From assembly GCF_007097365.1 (NCBI RefSeq), contig NZ_VJZR01000001.1, positions 496,001-560,000 on the forward strand: a DNA stretch of 64,000 nucleotides, given 5' to 3'. The position numbers and the translations under genes are program-made. The DNA is from Flavobacterium franklandianum. Lineage in GTDB: Bacteria; Bacteroidota; Bacteroidia; Flavobacteriales; Flavobacteriaceae. A model generated the notes under the pieces. The model did not search any database. It was not told the DNA's origin and saw only the letters and a list, made by a program, of their open reading frames with translations. Below are positions 8,230 to 17,980 of this stretch, one piece after another (positions within the stretch are counted from its first letter, which is position 1; every line of letters begins with the position of its first letter).

Positions 8230-9555
8230 TTATTTATTCATTTTTAATTTCGTTACAACAAAATCACCTACTTGTTTCCCTTGTATCATACCATTTTCAA
8301 TTGAGGCTCTATAGTGAATTCCTCCATAAAAACGACTCATAGCTGCTTCTTTTGAGGCAGAATCAAATGATTTGAAACTTCTATTTGGTAAGCCAAAAGG
8401 CAATTCTGAATTGTCAACAAAAGAAAAATTATCTCCAAAAATTGATGTTAAAATTGTAGAAGCTACTGTTGATAATACCGAATGTCCGCTTGTATATTCC
8501 GGGAAAGGGGGCGTTTGTAAAGCTGGTTTCCAGTTTTCGTCTATATGTTGATTAATCACAGTTTCTGGGCGAATCACATTACTTCTGTATTTTTCGTCCC
8601 AGCAGCTTATAAAAGCTTCAAACATTCCTATTGATGTTTTTGTGTAAGCAAATACAGTTTTGTCAAAATCAGCATTTGTTTTTTTACAGGCTATTTTTAC
8701 AATTCCCATCCAATGCGCACCTGGAGAAATCTTTTTCTTTGCAAACATCATATGACCTTGGGTTACGGAAACATAAGGGTTACAATCCCAAAACTGGGCG
8801 ATTTTGATTTCGTTACAAGAGTCTCCCTTTTTTTTCATATCTAAACTAATGTTGTACACTTCAATTACTTGCTTGTAAAAAGTAGATTTTTTATCTAACG
8901 AAAAGGCTAGTGCGGGTATTGGTTTAAATTGAGATGCTGAATCTAAAACTAAAGTTCTAATTTCTCCCCAATGCGGTTCAACCGCATCCATATATGCTGG
9001 AGGAGTTGGTTGCCATCTTCCGGGTTGATTTGTAAAAACAGAAAATTTAGAAAAAGTACGCGTTTGTTTGTAATTGTCTTTTCCCATCCACTTTTTTATG
9101 CGTTCGGCAACTTTAAGTCCATATTCTTTAGAAACCTCAAATTCATCTGAGTTTTCATCTCCCCATTTTTTATATAAACTATCTCTGAATTTTTCGACTA
9201 ATTCCTCGGAAAAAACCAATTGTTTGCTTACTTCCATATGAGCAATTAAAGCCGCTAAAGGTTTGTTTACCCCGCTTTTTGGATCTAATACAGGAATAGA
9301 ATCTAAGCCTTTTAATTGATGCTGGAGGCTTGTGTAATTTTTGTTGTTTTGTGCAATTATTTCATACGCTGCAATATTAGGATACACAAAAATTCTGCTC
9401 GCAACGGGTGGCGAAAAAATATCGTGTATCATAATTTGAACGACATTGTCAATCGATGCGTGATATTCATCTGAGGTAACCTCTATAGATTTTTCTTTTT
9501 TACAAGAAATAAATAGTGAGCAGATTATAGCTAAAAGATAAATATTAGATTTCAT
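8230..9555 (-). CDS. Vanadium haloperoxidase/PAP2-like lipoprotein
   Basis: A 441-residue exported lipoprotein (signal peptide ending LFISC, Cys18). The C-terminal half carries the PAP2/vanadium-haloperoxidase anion-binding residues: KYRSNVIRP (around 322-330), YTSGHSVLS with His358, and RFYGGIHYR with His414 and Arg416. In this family these residues bind vanadate or phosphate. Without a substrate clue it could be a haloperoxidase or an acid phosphatase. It lies between a giant VCBS lipoprotein (24-base gap) and the GyrI-like gene (1-base gap). A second member of the same family is encoded at 36307-37863 in a different operon. Confidence 0.8.
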   Translation of the reverse strand: MKSNIYLLAIICSLFISCKKEKSIEVTSDEYHASIDNVVQIMIHDIFSPPVASRIFVYPNIAAYEIIAQNNKNYTSLQHQLKGLDSIPVLDPKSGVNKPLAALIAHMEVSKQLVFSEELVEKFRDSLYKKWGDENSDEFEVSKEYGLKVAERIKKWMGKDNYKQTRTFSKFSVFTNQPGRWQPTPPAYMDAVEPHWGEIRTLVLDSASQFKPIPALAFSLDKKSTFYKQVIEVYNISLDMKKKGDSCNEIKIAQFWDCNPYVSVTQGHMMFAKKKISPGAHWMGIVKIACKKTNADFDKTVFAYTKTSIGMFEAFISCWDEKYRSNVIRPETVINQHIDENWKPALQTPPFPEYTSGHSVLSTVASTILTSIFGDNFSFVDNSELPFGLPNRSFKSFDSASKEAAMSRFYGGIHYRASIENGMIQGKQVGDFVVTKLKMNK

Positions 9556-9579
9556 TTTTTTAATTTATTTGGAATGTTT

Positions 9580-12500
9580 TTAGTTCTTATTCATAGGTAA
9601 TTCATAAACTTCTGCTTTTTTATTGTTTATGGTAACCAATAAATATTTTTTATTATTGAAAGTTAAAATATCTAGATGTCTTGCCGCTTTTTGACTTAAG
9701 TCAATTCCAACTTGATTTCCAAGATAAATGGTTTTCTCATCTTTAATTAATGCCCCAGAAAAGCCATCAAATCTGCTATGATAAGGAGTTACTCCAAAAT
9801 AATTTCCAGCAGCAAAAACTTCTTCTTTAACTCCGTCAAATTTTGATTTTACGAAACAATTGATCGGGCCAACTTGCATTTTATTAGAAAATGGTACAAA
9901 GGTATATTTGCCTTTGTCATTTCTTAAATAGCCTGATTTCAAATTATGTACTTCGAATAATTTTGCTTTTGCTAACATTTTTTGATCAAAAACGTGTTCC
10001 AATGGTTTTCCGGCAAACGACCCATAAGTGTTGAATTTCTTTTTTAGCATTCCGCTAAATTCTTCAGCCAATTCATCTAATCCCATTGTAGTGTAGTATT
10101 TCCCGTTTTTTTCAATAGCTACTATTGTTTCAAAAGACCAATTTGCATCAAAATCATCATAATACATTTTCATCGGAAACTCATTTGAGGCATTAAATTT
10201 TGAATTCATTCCCCAGTTTCCTAACAAATAATCCTCGTCACCATCGTGATCAATATCAAAGGATTGAATAGATTGCCACAAACCGTTTAATTTTTCTGGT
10301 AAAACCGTTTCGGTTACATCTTGAAATTTACCATTTTTGTTTGTATAAAACCTTGGTTTCATCCATTCGCCAACTAAAATTAGATCGGATTTTCCATCTT
10401 TGTTAAAGTCAGTTACTGTAGCATCTGTAACCATACCCGTTTTTGCAAATATTTTATTTTCGACTATAGTGAATACTCCTTTATTATTGTTTAATAAATA
10501 GCAATCTGGAGTTGAGCCGAAAATATTGTTTTTAGAATTATTTCCAATAAAAAGATCTAAATCACCATCATTATCATAATCAAAAGCTTTTACTACAGCA
10601 GCATTTTGAGTTAATATTGGAAATGCAGCTTTACTCAATTGATTATTTTTGTTAAGATACAATCGAGAATCTAAATTTGCAGGATTTTCTCCACCGCCAG
10701 AAGCAACAAACAAATCATTTATTTTATCATTATTAAAATCGCCAATTACAGCTGATGCATCTTCATAGATAGAATCATTTTCGATTACAGCAGATGGTTT
10801 TTTAGTAAAACCGGCTGCGTTTTGAATATAAATAGCTGCTTTTTTTCCTTTGGCACCTCCAAAGAATAGATCTTCTTTTCCATCTCCATTTAAATCCCCA
10901 ATTGCTGTTGCAGGACCTCTGTCTGAATGCTGATAAGGAATTAATTTTTGTGCTAGAAAATCAGTATAATCATTTTCTTGATGTATGAAATCGATACCTA
11001 AATTATTTTCAACTTTCTTGAAAACAGGCAAAACTGATGGATGTAATTTTCTATAATCAAATGCTTTACGATTAGCATTAGGTTTTATGGTTAGTGTTTG
11101 ATTTGTTTTTACTTTCTTTAAAGTTTGGGATGTTTTGTCAGGCCATATTACTACTAACGAATCGATACTACTTGCTTTTCCGTATCCAAAATGAATTATT
11201 GGTTCCGATGAAGATTGAAATCCTCGGGTAGTTTGCAACTCTTTATATTGCATTTTTCCTTTGTTGTATGAAATTACTTTTGTTCCAATTCCAAAAGTAT
11301 TTTTGCCGCCAAATCGAAGTCTTATTTTTAAATAATTGGCTTTATCATTGGTTTTGTTAATGTAAATTGAAGCAACAGTGTTAAGATTATTTGTTACTAC
11401 ATCTAAATCTCCATCATTGTCTAAATCTCCATAAGCGCTACCATTAGAAATTATAGAATCGTTTTCAATCCAATCTGATGATTTATTATTAAAAATTAAA
11501 TCTTTCGAGCCTTGGAAAACATAATTGGTAACCTTTCCATTTGGCATTTTTCGTAAGGCTTCTTTATCTAATAATTTGGTAGAATTAATTTTGGTTTTTA
11601 CTTGATCATTCGATAAGTATTTTACGTAATCTAAATCATTTGGTCGTTTCGGGATTCCATTACATACAAAAATGTCTTGTTCGCCATCTTGATCGTAATC
11701 TGAAAATAAGGCGCTCCAACTCCAGTCTGTTGCTGCAACTCCACTCATTAAAGCGGTTTCGGTAAAGTTATTGCCACCTTGATTTAGTTGCAACATATTT
11801 CGGGTGTACTGATAATGATACCCTAATTTTTCTGTTCTAACCTTTAACATTTGAACATTATCATCACCCAATGAAGATTTCAAGACTTTTTCACTTTCAG
11901 GAAGCATATCCAAAGTCAAAATATCTGGAAAACCATCGTGATTTACATCAGCAACATCAAGTCCCATTGTGAAACGACTCGTATGACCAAAGTGATTTTT
12001 TAAACTTTCGGTAAATGTTCCGTCTCCATTATTGATATAATAATAATCATCTTCGTGGAAATCGTTACAGATATAAATATCGGGATTTCCATCAAGATTA
12101 AAGTCGGATATTGCTATTCCTAGCCCGTAACCATTAGCACCGCCAAAAATGCCAGATTTTTCACTAACGTCAACAAATTTGCCATTATCATTTTTAAACA
12201 ATTTATCGCCGCATTCATAATTTCTTTTGTTTCTAATGGATGCGTTACCATAAGATTCCTCGGAATGTATGGCGTGATTTAATAAATACATATCTAAATC
12301 TCCGTCACTATCATAGTCAAAGAAAGCCACTGAAGTGCTGTAATTATCTAAATCTAAGCCATATTCTGCCGAGCTTTCTGTAAAAGTATTGTCTTTGTTG
12401 TTGATGAATAATTCATTGTGGCCTTCAAATCCATTAATTCCTACAACGGCGCAAACATAAATGTCTAAATAGCCATCCCCGTTTACATCGGCCATAATGG

Positions 12501-12837
12501 AACCGGTTTCCCAATCGCTTTCGCCTTCAATACCAGCTTTAGCGCTTATGTCTTCAAATTTATTATCACCTTTATTTAGATATAGTTTATTTTTTCCTTG
12601 ATTTGATGTAAAATAAATGTCAAGCAAACCATCATTGTTAATATCGCCCAACGCTACGCCACCACCATTATAGTAATAGAGGTAATCTAAAATAGAGATT
12701 TTTTTTGACTCTAATAATTGGTTGTTGAAGGTGATATTACTTTTGTTAGAAGCCAGCTTTTCAAACAATAAATCTTGTTTTTTAGAACAACTTGCAAAAA
12801 GCCATAAGACCAATAGAATTCTAAGAAAATTATTCAT
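9580..12837 (-). CDS. Giant FG-GAP/VCBS-repeat lipoprotein with ASPIC/UnbV domain
   Basis: A 1085-residue surface or periplasmic lipoprotein (lipobox FASC, Cys17). It contains many calcium-binding-type loops of the form D-x-N-x-D-G-x-x-D (for example GDINNDGLLDIYF near residue 63 and GDLDNDGDLDVV near 470), as in beta-propeller FG-GAP/VCBS repeats. They form two blocks separated by an ASPIC/UnbV domain at about 500-580 (ttRGFQSSSEPIIHFGYG then VVIWPD). The C-terminal block ends without a sorting domain. It overlaps its paralogue upstream by 8 bases. Such proteins often sit beside SusC/SusD pairs in Bacteroidota, where they may help bind or process the substrate at the cell surface, but no activity is proven. 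Confidence 0.8.
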   Translation of the reverse strand: MNNFLRILLVLWLFASCSKKQDLLFEKLASNKSNITFNNQLLESKKISILDYLYYYNGGGVALGDINNDGLLDIYFTSNQGKNKLYLNKGDNKFEDISAKAGIEGESDWETGSIMADVNGDGYLDIYVCAVVGINGFEGHNELFINNKDNTFTESSAEYGLDLDNYSTSVAFFDYDSDGDLDMYLLNHAIHSEESYGNASIRNKRNYECGDKLFKNDNGKFVDVSEKSGIFGGANGYGLGIAISDFNLDGNPDIYICNDFHEDDYYYINNGDGTFTESLKNHFGHTSRFTMGLDVADVNHDGFPDILTLDMLPESEKVLKSSLGDDNVQMLKVRTEKLGYHYQYTRNMLQLNQGGNNFTETALMSGVAATDWSWSALFSDYDQDGEQDIFVCNGIPKRPNDLDYVKYLSNDQVKTKINSTKLLDKEALRKMPNGKVTNYVFQGSKDLIFNNKSSDWIENDSIISNGSAYGDLDNDGDLDVVTNNLNTVASIYINKTNDKANYLKIRLRFGGKNTFGIGTKVISYNKGKMQYKELQTTRGFQSSSEPIIHFGYGKASSIDSLVVIWPDKTSQTLKKVKTNQTLTIKPNANRKAFDYRKLHPSVLPVFKKVENNLGIDFIHQENDYTDFLAQKLIPYQHSDRGPATAIGDLNGDGKEDLFFGGAKGKKAAIYIQNAAGFTKKPSAVIENDSIYEDASAVIGDFNNDKINDLFVASGGGENPANLDSRLYLNKNNQLSKAAFPILTQNAAVVKAFDYDNDGDLDLFIGNNSKNNIFGSTPDCYLLNNNKGVFTIVENKIFAKTGMVTDATVTDFNKDGKSDLILVGEWMKPRFYTNKNGKFQDVTETVLPEKLNGLWQSIQSFDIDHDGDEDYLLGNWGMNSKFNASNEFPMKMYYDDFDANWSFETIVAIEKNGKYYTTMGLDELAEEFSGMLKKKFNTYGSFAGKPLEHVFDQKMLAKAKLFEVHNLKSGYLRNDKGKYTFVPFSNKMQVGPINCFVKSKFDGVKEEVFAAGNYFGVTPYHSRFDGFSGALIKDEKTIYLGNQVGIDLSQKAARHLDILTFNNKKYLLVTINNKKAEVYELPMNKN

Positions 12838-15800
12838 TTAGTTTAAATATTTTGGGAGAATTATCATTGACAACCGCAATAATTGAGATTGTGTTATTTT
12901 TATTTTTTATTTTCTGAATGTGTTTCACTTCACCTTTTATATAGAAACCTGATTTGCTATAGGATGTCCAAGTATAGTTTCCGTTTTTATTTCCTAATAA
13001 AACACTTCCGTAGTTTGAGTCCAATCTGCCAAATTGAGGTTTGAATTCATATTGGTTTCCACCCAGTAGTATGTCTAAAATGCCATCCTTGTTGACATCT
13101 GCCGTGCAAATTGTATTTACAGTAGAAAATTGAACTTCTTTTGGTAATATTTGTATTTCAAATTTTCCGTTTCCTTTATTAATTGCGATTACACTTTCTT
13201 GTATGTTGACTGTTTTTTGAATAGAATTATCAATTATTTCTTGCGGAAATAATTCTTGAAATGATTTTTTTGAATAACCGTCATAACTCAAATTCTTCTT
13301 TTTTATGATCGGAATTTGTTTGGCTAATTCTGATTTTAGATGAACCGGAATATCTTTGCCGTCAATGGCTCTAGTTGTAATTTGTTCAATAGTACCATTA
13401 GCATCAAAGTCATTTATAAACATTCTCATCGGATTTGAAGAGGATGCTTTATAGGAAGTATTGGTTCCTTTGTTGCCAAGAATCAAATCTTTTTTGCCAT
13501 CATTATTCAAGTCTACACAACTCACAGCATTCCAAAATCCAGAATAACTTGTGAGGTTTGACTTAAATTCAGCTAATCGTCGTCCAGTGTTTTTGAAAAT
13601 TACCGGAGCCATCCAATCACCAACTAAAATTAAATCTTTTTTGCCATCATTATCAATATCTTCCCAAACTGCATCAGTTATCATTCCGACTTCATCTAGT
13701 TTAAATGCTTTTCTACTGGTACTATTTGTAAAATTCCCTTTTCCATCATTTTCTAATAATAATTGTTTTGGAACAATTCCATATATTCCAGGAACACTTC
13801 TGCTGCCAATGAAAACATCAATGTCGCCATCATTATCAAAGTCATAAGTTGCAATTACTGATACATTATTATTGGTTGTAGGGATTATATATTTACTCTT
13901 AGTGAATATTCCTTTTCCATTATTCAAGTACAAACGATTTTTGTAATTAGCTTGATCTGCTTTTTCATTTCCGCCTGAACCAACTAATAAATCTTGGTCA
14001 CCATCACCATCTGCATCAAAAAAGCTGGCAGCCGTATCTTCATAATTGGCATCACTATCCAAATCCTTTTGATTAGAAACCGTATAAGAGTCATTTCCAT
14101 TATTGTAATAAATTTTTCCTGCTTGCTCTTTTGCTCCGCCAATAAACACATCCTCATTTCCATCACCGTTTATATCAGCAACTGCTAATGTTGGTCCTTC
14201 TTGAGATAGAATTTTTGAGATTAATCCTTCGTAATCAAAATCGATATATTCATTTTCTTTATGTGTTAAAAAGGTGTTTTTCTTTTCTATAAATATTGGT
14301 TTTGGGGTATCAATTTTCAAAATATAGTTTGATTTTGCGTCAGCTATATTTAAACTATAGATTTTGTTATTTGCGACTTTTTTAAGAGTTTGAAATTTTC
14401 CATTAGGCCAAATAACTTTCAAAGAATCGATTTTTTTGGTTCCAATTCCAAAAGTCATTACATAATCTATCGAAGATTGGAAACCTCTTGATGGTATTAA
14501 TTCTTGACGGATTATTTCCTTGCCAGCGTATAATTCGACAACGCTTCCGATGGCAAATTTATTTTGATTTTCGCCTTTAAGTTTAACTTTTATAAAATGA
14601 TTTTCTTTCTTTTTTTCTGAATTATTTTTATAGACAAAAGCCTCCATATTAACGTTATTTACAACTAAATCAAGATCGCCATCATTGTCTAAATCTCCAT
14701 AAGCTGCACCGTTTGAAAAACTAGGAGTTCCTAATCCCCAATTTTCGGCTTCATTTGTAAAGGTTAAATTTTTATTATTTTTGAAGGCATAATTTGGGAT
14801 AGGTGTGCTTGGCATCTTGGCAATAATGGTTTCCATATCTTCTTTTTTACCTGTAATCACCATTTTTTGTAAAAAATCATTTGCGAAAAAGTCCATAAAA
14901 TCCTGATTAGTCAAATCGTGATAAATACCGTTACAAACATAAATATCTTTATATCCATCATTATCCATGTCAAATAATAAAGCGCCCCAGCTCCAGTCAG
15001 TTTTTGCTACTCCGGCGAAATTTGCTATTTCTAAGAATTTGTTATTCTCGTCATTTAGTTGCAAAGTGTTTTGCATATATTGATTAAAGAAATCTAGATT
15101 TAATTTTCTAGTAAATAAATCATAGTTGTCAAAATTGGTTGTTTTTTTTAATCGTTCATCATTTTCAGGTAACATATCTGTTGTGAAAATATCGGATTTC
15201 CCATCATTATTTACATCGGCCATATCTGCTCCCATTGAGGATTGGCTGATGTGCGATGCCCAGCCTTCAATTTGTTCGGTAAACGTTCCGTTTTTATTAT
15301 TGATATACAAATAATCTTTTTCGTAAAAATCATTAGAAATATAAATATCAGGATATGAATCTCCGTTCAAATCTCCAACGGTTACTCCTAAACCAAAACC
15401 AATTAAGCTTCCGTAAATTCCGGCTTCTTTGCTAACATCAACAAATTTTCCATTGTCATTTCGCATTAATTTGTCACCGCCACCTTTTAGAATATTGGCT
15501 ACGCCCCAGTCCTTATCTCGTAGTTCCCTTTTGTTAGAATAATTTAAACTGCTTACAGGAATGAAACTGTTATTGAGTATATAACAATCTAAATCACCGT
15601 CTTTGTCATAATCAAAAAAGGCCGCATGAGTTGTAATTCCGGTATCTGCAAGATTATATTCTTCGGCTTTTTCTGTAAATGTTAAATTGCCATTATTGAT
15701 AAATAATTGACTTTTTCGTATAGAATTAATATTGTTTCCTGCATTCGAAACATAAATATCTAGTAAACCATCTCCATTTATATCGATCATGTTTACCCCT

Positions 15801-16147
15801 GTAGACCATGATTTTGGGAGGTTGATACCTGCTTTTTTTGAAATATCCTGAAATTTTAAATATCCTTTATTCAAAAACAATTTATTTTCGCCAAGATTGG
15901 AAGTAAAAAACACATCGGCTAAACCATCATTATTAATATCGCCAATAGCAACACCTCCACCATTATAGAAATTTCTATATTTGAAAATATTCATATTAGC
16001 GCCGTTTTTAACTTTATTTACAAACTTAATTCCTGTTGCAGAAGAATCTAATTTGGTGAATAAAGTATCTTTATTTTCTGAATTATTTTTAGAACAATTA
16101 GCGAAAAGAACAATAAAAAATGAAAATAGTAGCGCGCGATTAAACAT
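12830..16147 (-). CDS. Giant FG-GAP/VCBS-repeat lipoprotein, paralogue of the next gene
   Basis: A 1105-residue lipoprotein (signal peptide ending LFANC, Cys18) with the same layout as its neighbour at 9580: a first block of FG-GAP/VCBS loops (starting YNGGGVAIGDINNDGLADVF), an ASPIC/UnbV module around 525-600 (PSRGFQSSIDYVMTFGIG, then VIWPNGK), and a second repeat block. The two were evidently born by tandem duplication and have since diverged. It lies 271 bases downstream of susD behind a hairpin terminator, so expression may come from partial readthrough or from an unrecognised promoter of its own. A role in surface binding of the substrate taken up by SusC/SusD is inferred from position only. 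Confidence 0.8.
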   Translation of the reverse strand: MFNRALLFSFFIVLFANCSKNNSENKDTLFTKLDSSATGIKFVNKVKNGANMNIFKYRNFYNGGGVAIGDINNDGLADVFFTSNLGENKLFLNKGYLKFQDISKKAGINLPKSWSTGVNMIDINGDGLLDIYVSNAGNNINSIRKSQLFINNGNLTFTEKAEEYNLADTGITTHAAFFDYDKDGDLDCYILNNSFIPVSSLNYSNKRELRDKDWGVANILKGGGDKLMRNDNGKFVDVSKEAGIYGSLIGFGLGVTVGDLNGDSYPDIYISNDFYEKDYLYINNKNGTFTEQIEGWASHISQSSMGADMADVNNDGKSDIFTTDMLPENDERLKKTTNFDNYDLFTRKLNLDFFNQYMQNTLQLNDENNKFLEIANFAGVAKTDWSWGALLFDMDNDGYKDIYVCNGIYHDLTNQDFMDFFANDFLQKMVITGKKEDMETIIAKMPSTPIPNYAFKNNKNLTFTNEAENWGLGTPSFSNGAAYGDLDNDGDLDLVVNNVNMEAFVYKNNSEKKKENHFIKVKLKGENQNKFAIGSVVELYAGKEIIRQELIPSRGFQSSIDYVMTFGIGTKKIDSLKVIWPNGKFQTLKKVANNKIYSLNIADAKSNYILKIDTPKPIFIEKKNTFLTHKENEYIDFDYEGLISKILSQEGPTLAVADINGDGNEDVFIGGAKEQAGKIYYNNGNDSYTVSNQKDLDSDANYEDTAASFFDADGDGDQDLLVGSGGNEKADQANYKNRLYLNNGKGIFTKSKYIIPTTNNNVSVIATYDFDNDGDIDVFIGSRSVPGIYGIVPKQLLLENDGKGNFTNSTSRKAFKLDEVGMITDAVWEDIDNDGKKDLILVGDWMAPVIFKNTGRRLAEFKSNLTSYSGFWNAVSCVDLNNDGKKDLILGNKGTNTSYKASSSNPMRMFINDFDANGTIEQITTRAIDGKDIPVHLKSELAKQIPIIKKKNLSYDGYSKKSFQELFPQEIIDNSIQKTVNIQESVIAINKGNGKFEIQILPKEVQFSTVNTICTADVNKDGILDILLGGNQYEFKPQFGRLDSNYGSVLLGNKNGNYTWTSYSKSGFYIKGEVKHIQKIKNKNNTISIIAVVNDNSPKIFKLNE

Positions 16148-16356
16148 ATAAAATGTTATTAATTAAATAATTTGAATGGACTAATTTATACAATATATGT
16201 TACATAAAAAAGCAAACAAATAGATAAAGCGGGGGAAATTATGTTAAATAAAACTAAAAATTTTAATTTTTAAAAGGATAATTTTTTGCTTTTATGTATT
16301 CTGTTTTTTTGGTAAGAACGAAATGGATTTTAAATAAATGTGATTTTTTTAAAAAA

Positions 16357-16386
16357 ATAAAGAGGGCATTAGAAGACCCTCTTTAT
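16357..16386 (-). terminator. Rho-independent terminator after susD
   Basis: A perfect 10-bp stem, ATAAAGAGGG / CCCTCTTTAT (16357-16366 and 16377-16386). Read on the minus strand it is followed directly by a run of T. It sits 33 bases past the susD stop, within the 271-base gap before the VCBS gene. It may lower expression of the downstream lipoproteins relative to susCD. Confidence 0.8.
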
Positions 16387-16418
16387 AACTAACTAAACCA
16401 AAAAAAATTAACAAATCT

Positions 16419-17969
16419 TTAGTTGTATCCAGGATTTTGTTTGATATTTGGATTCAACAAAGCTGTAGTTGGTATTGGTAACAATACTCTATAGGCATCT
16501 GTGTTTTTCATTGTTGCTCTAGAAGTAGTGTAAGTTCCGAAACGGATCATATCATTTCTTCTCCAGCCTTCTTCCCACAATTCTGTAGCTCTAGCTTTAT
16601 CAATTCCAGCTAAAGTTGACAAATCTATTACGGTAGAAATTCCTTGACGTGCTTGTAATTGAACAGCTATAGAAACAACTGTTGTTGCGCTTGTACCACC
16701 TCTTACAATAGCTTCTGCTTTCATCAATAACGCATCTGCGTAACGGAATAATACATAATCGTTTTCTGGCTTATCCATATTGGTTACATCTGGGATGTAT
16801 TTTTGTGGACGAATTCCCCATCTTTCTAACCAGTTCTCAGAAATGATTTTACCATCTGCTGGTAAACCAGCAAGATCACTTTGAAAATCTAAAGGCAATG
16901 AGCCATTTTGAGCTCTTGTTTTTAACGGAACAACTCCACCTAAATCATATTGTTGACCTCTACGCATTCCTAAAGGACTTCCGAAAGCGGCAATAATGGC
17001 TGAGTCATCATTTTTAATACGTCTGTCAGACGGGTTAAACTTGTCGTAATATTCCTGTAATACAGAGAAACCGTTCCAGCCACTTGGTACTTGATTGTAA
17101 TGGTTACCCATATACCATCTTGTTCTTACACCACCCATTTCAACACCAATAATGTTTTTAGCTGTAAAAATCAGTTCAGGACTAGTATGATTTGCTGGTT
17201 TAAAGTTATCCCAATAATCATTTGCTAATGAAGTAGCTGAAGATATTGCATTAACGTATTGAATTACTTTATTCATATTAGCAACATTGTTCGCATTAAA
17301 TCCTATGTGAGTTGGAGCATCAAATACCGCTTTATTCAAATAAATTTTAGCTAACAAAAAGTTGGCTGCATCTTTAGATGCAATTGAAGGATCAGATGTG
17401 TTTTTTGCTGGCAAATTAGGCAAGGCTTCTTCAAGCAATGCAATAATTTTAGCTGTAGCTTCAGGAGAAGTCCATACTTTAGGAAAATCATCTGGAGAAC
17501 TGCCTCCTTCTCTGTAAGGAACTTGACCATACAAATCAATTGCATTATAGTAATAATAAGCTTTCAAAAATTGAGCTTGTGCTTTTTTTGAAGCTGGAAT
17601 TCCTTGAATTGCTAAAGCCAAATCACAATTATATACACTAGACAACATTTGTCTCCAAGCTGTATTAATTTCTCTACTGTTTGCATCCCAAGTATGATGA
17701 TGATCTTGTAACCAAGCTCCACCATCTCCCCAGTCACCTGCACGAGTTGGGACAATAACAAAATCTGTTGTTACTTCTTGTACCGCAAATATTCCGTCTT
17801 GACCTTCAAATTGACGTAATCCATTGTAAGCTGACGTTAGTACTGCATCTGGATCTGCTTTAGATATGTCAGTTGCATCAAGGATTTGTTCATCTAGATT
17901 AGTACAACTAACTCCAAGAACTAATGCTCCTGCAAAAATGCTGTACTTTATAAAATTATTTTTTTTCAT
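16419..17969 (-). CDS. SusD/RagB-family outer-membrane substrate-binding lipoprotein
   Basis: A 516-residue lipoprotein (signal peptide ending GVSC, Cys22) of the SusD/RagB family, which caps the SusC channel and captures oligosaccharide on the cell surface. Typical features are the N-terminal TNLDEQILDATDISKADPDAVLTSAYNGLR stretch (20-49 region), a TPR-like helical part with YYYNAIDLYGQVPYR (about 138-152), and the C-terminal LWEEGWRRNDMIRFG followed by the LLPIPTTALLNPN ending seen in many members. It starts 11 bases after the susC stop and is co-transcribed with it. The sugar enzymes around it suggest sucrose- or raffinose-type or alpha-glucan oligosaccharides as cargo. Confidence 0.93.
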   Translation of the reverse strand: MKKNNFIKYSIFAGALVLGVSCTNLDEQILDATDISKADPDAVLTSAYNGLRQFEGQDGIFAVQEVTTDFVIVPTRAGDWGDGGAWLQDHHHTWDANSREINTAWRQMLSSVYNCDLALAIQGIPASKKAQAQFLKAYYYYNAIDLYGQVPYREGGSSPDDFPKVWTSPEATAKIIALLEEALPNLPAKNTSDPSIASKDAANFLLAKIYLNKAVFDAPTHIGFNANNVANMNKVIQYVNAISSATSLANDYWDNFKPANHTSPELIFTAKNIIGVEMGGVRTRWYMGNHYNQVPSGWNGFSVLQEYYDKFNPSDRRIKNDDSAIIAAFGSPLGMRRGQQYDLGGVVPLKTRAQNGSLPLDFQSDLAGLPADGKIISENWLERWGIRPQKYIPDVTNMDKPENDYVLFRYADALLMKAEAIVRGGTSATTVVSIAVQLQARQGISTVIDLSTLAGIDKARATELWEEGWRRNDMIRFGTYTTSRATMKNTDAYRVLLPIPTTALLNPNIKQNPGYN

Positions 17970-17980
17970 TTTTACTCTAA

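Noticed and set aside
13551..15314. Open frames opposite the VCBS-repeat genes
   Set aside because: They mirror the repeated D-x-N-x-D-G codons of the real genes and have no independent support.
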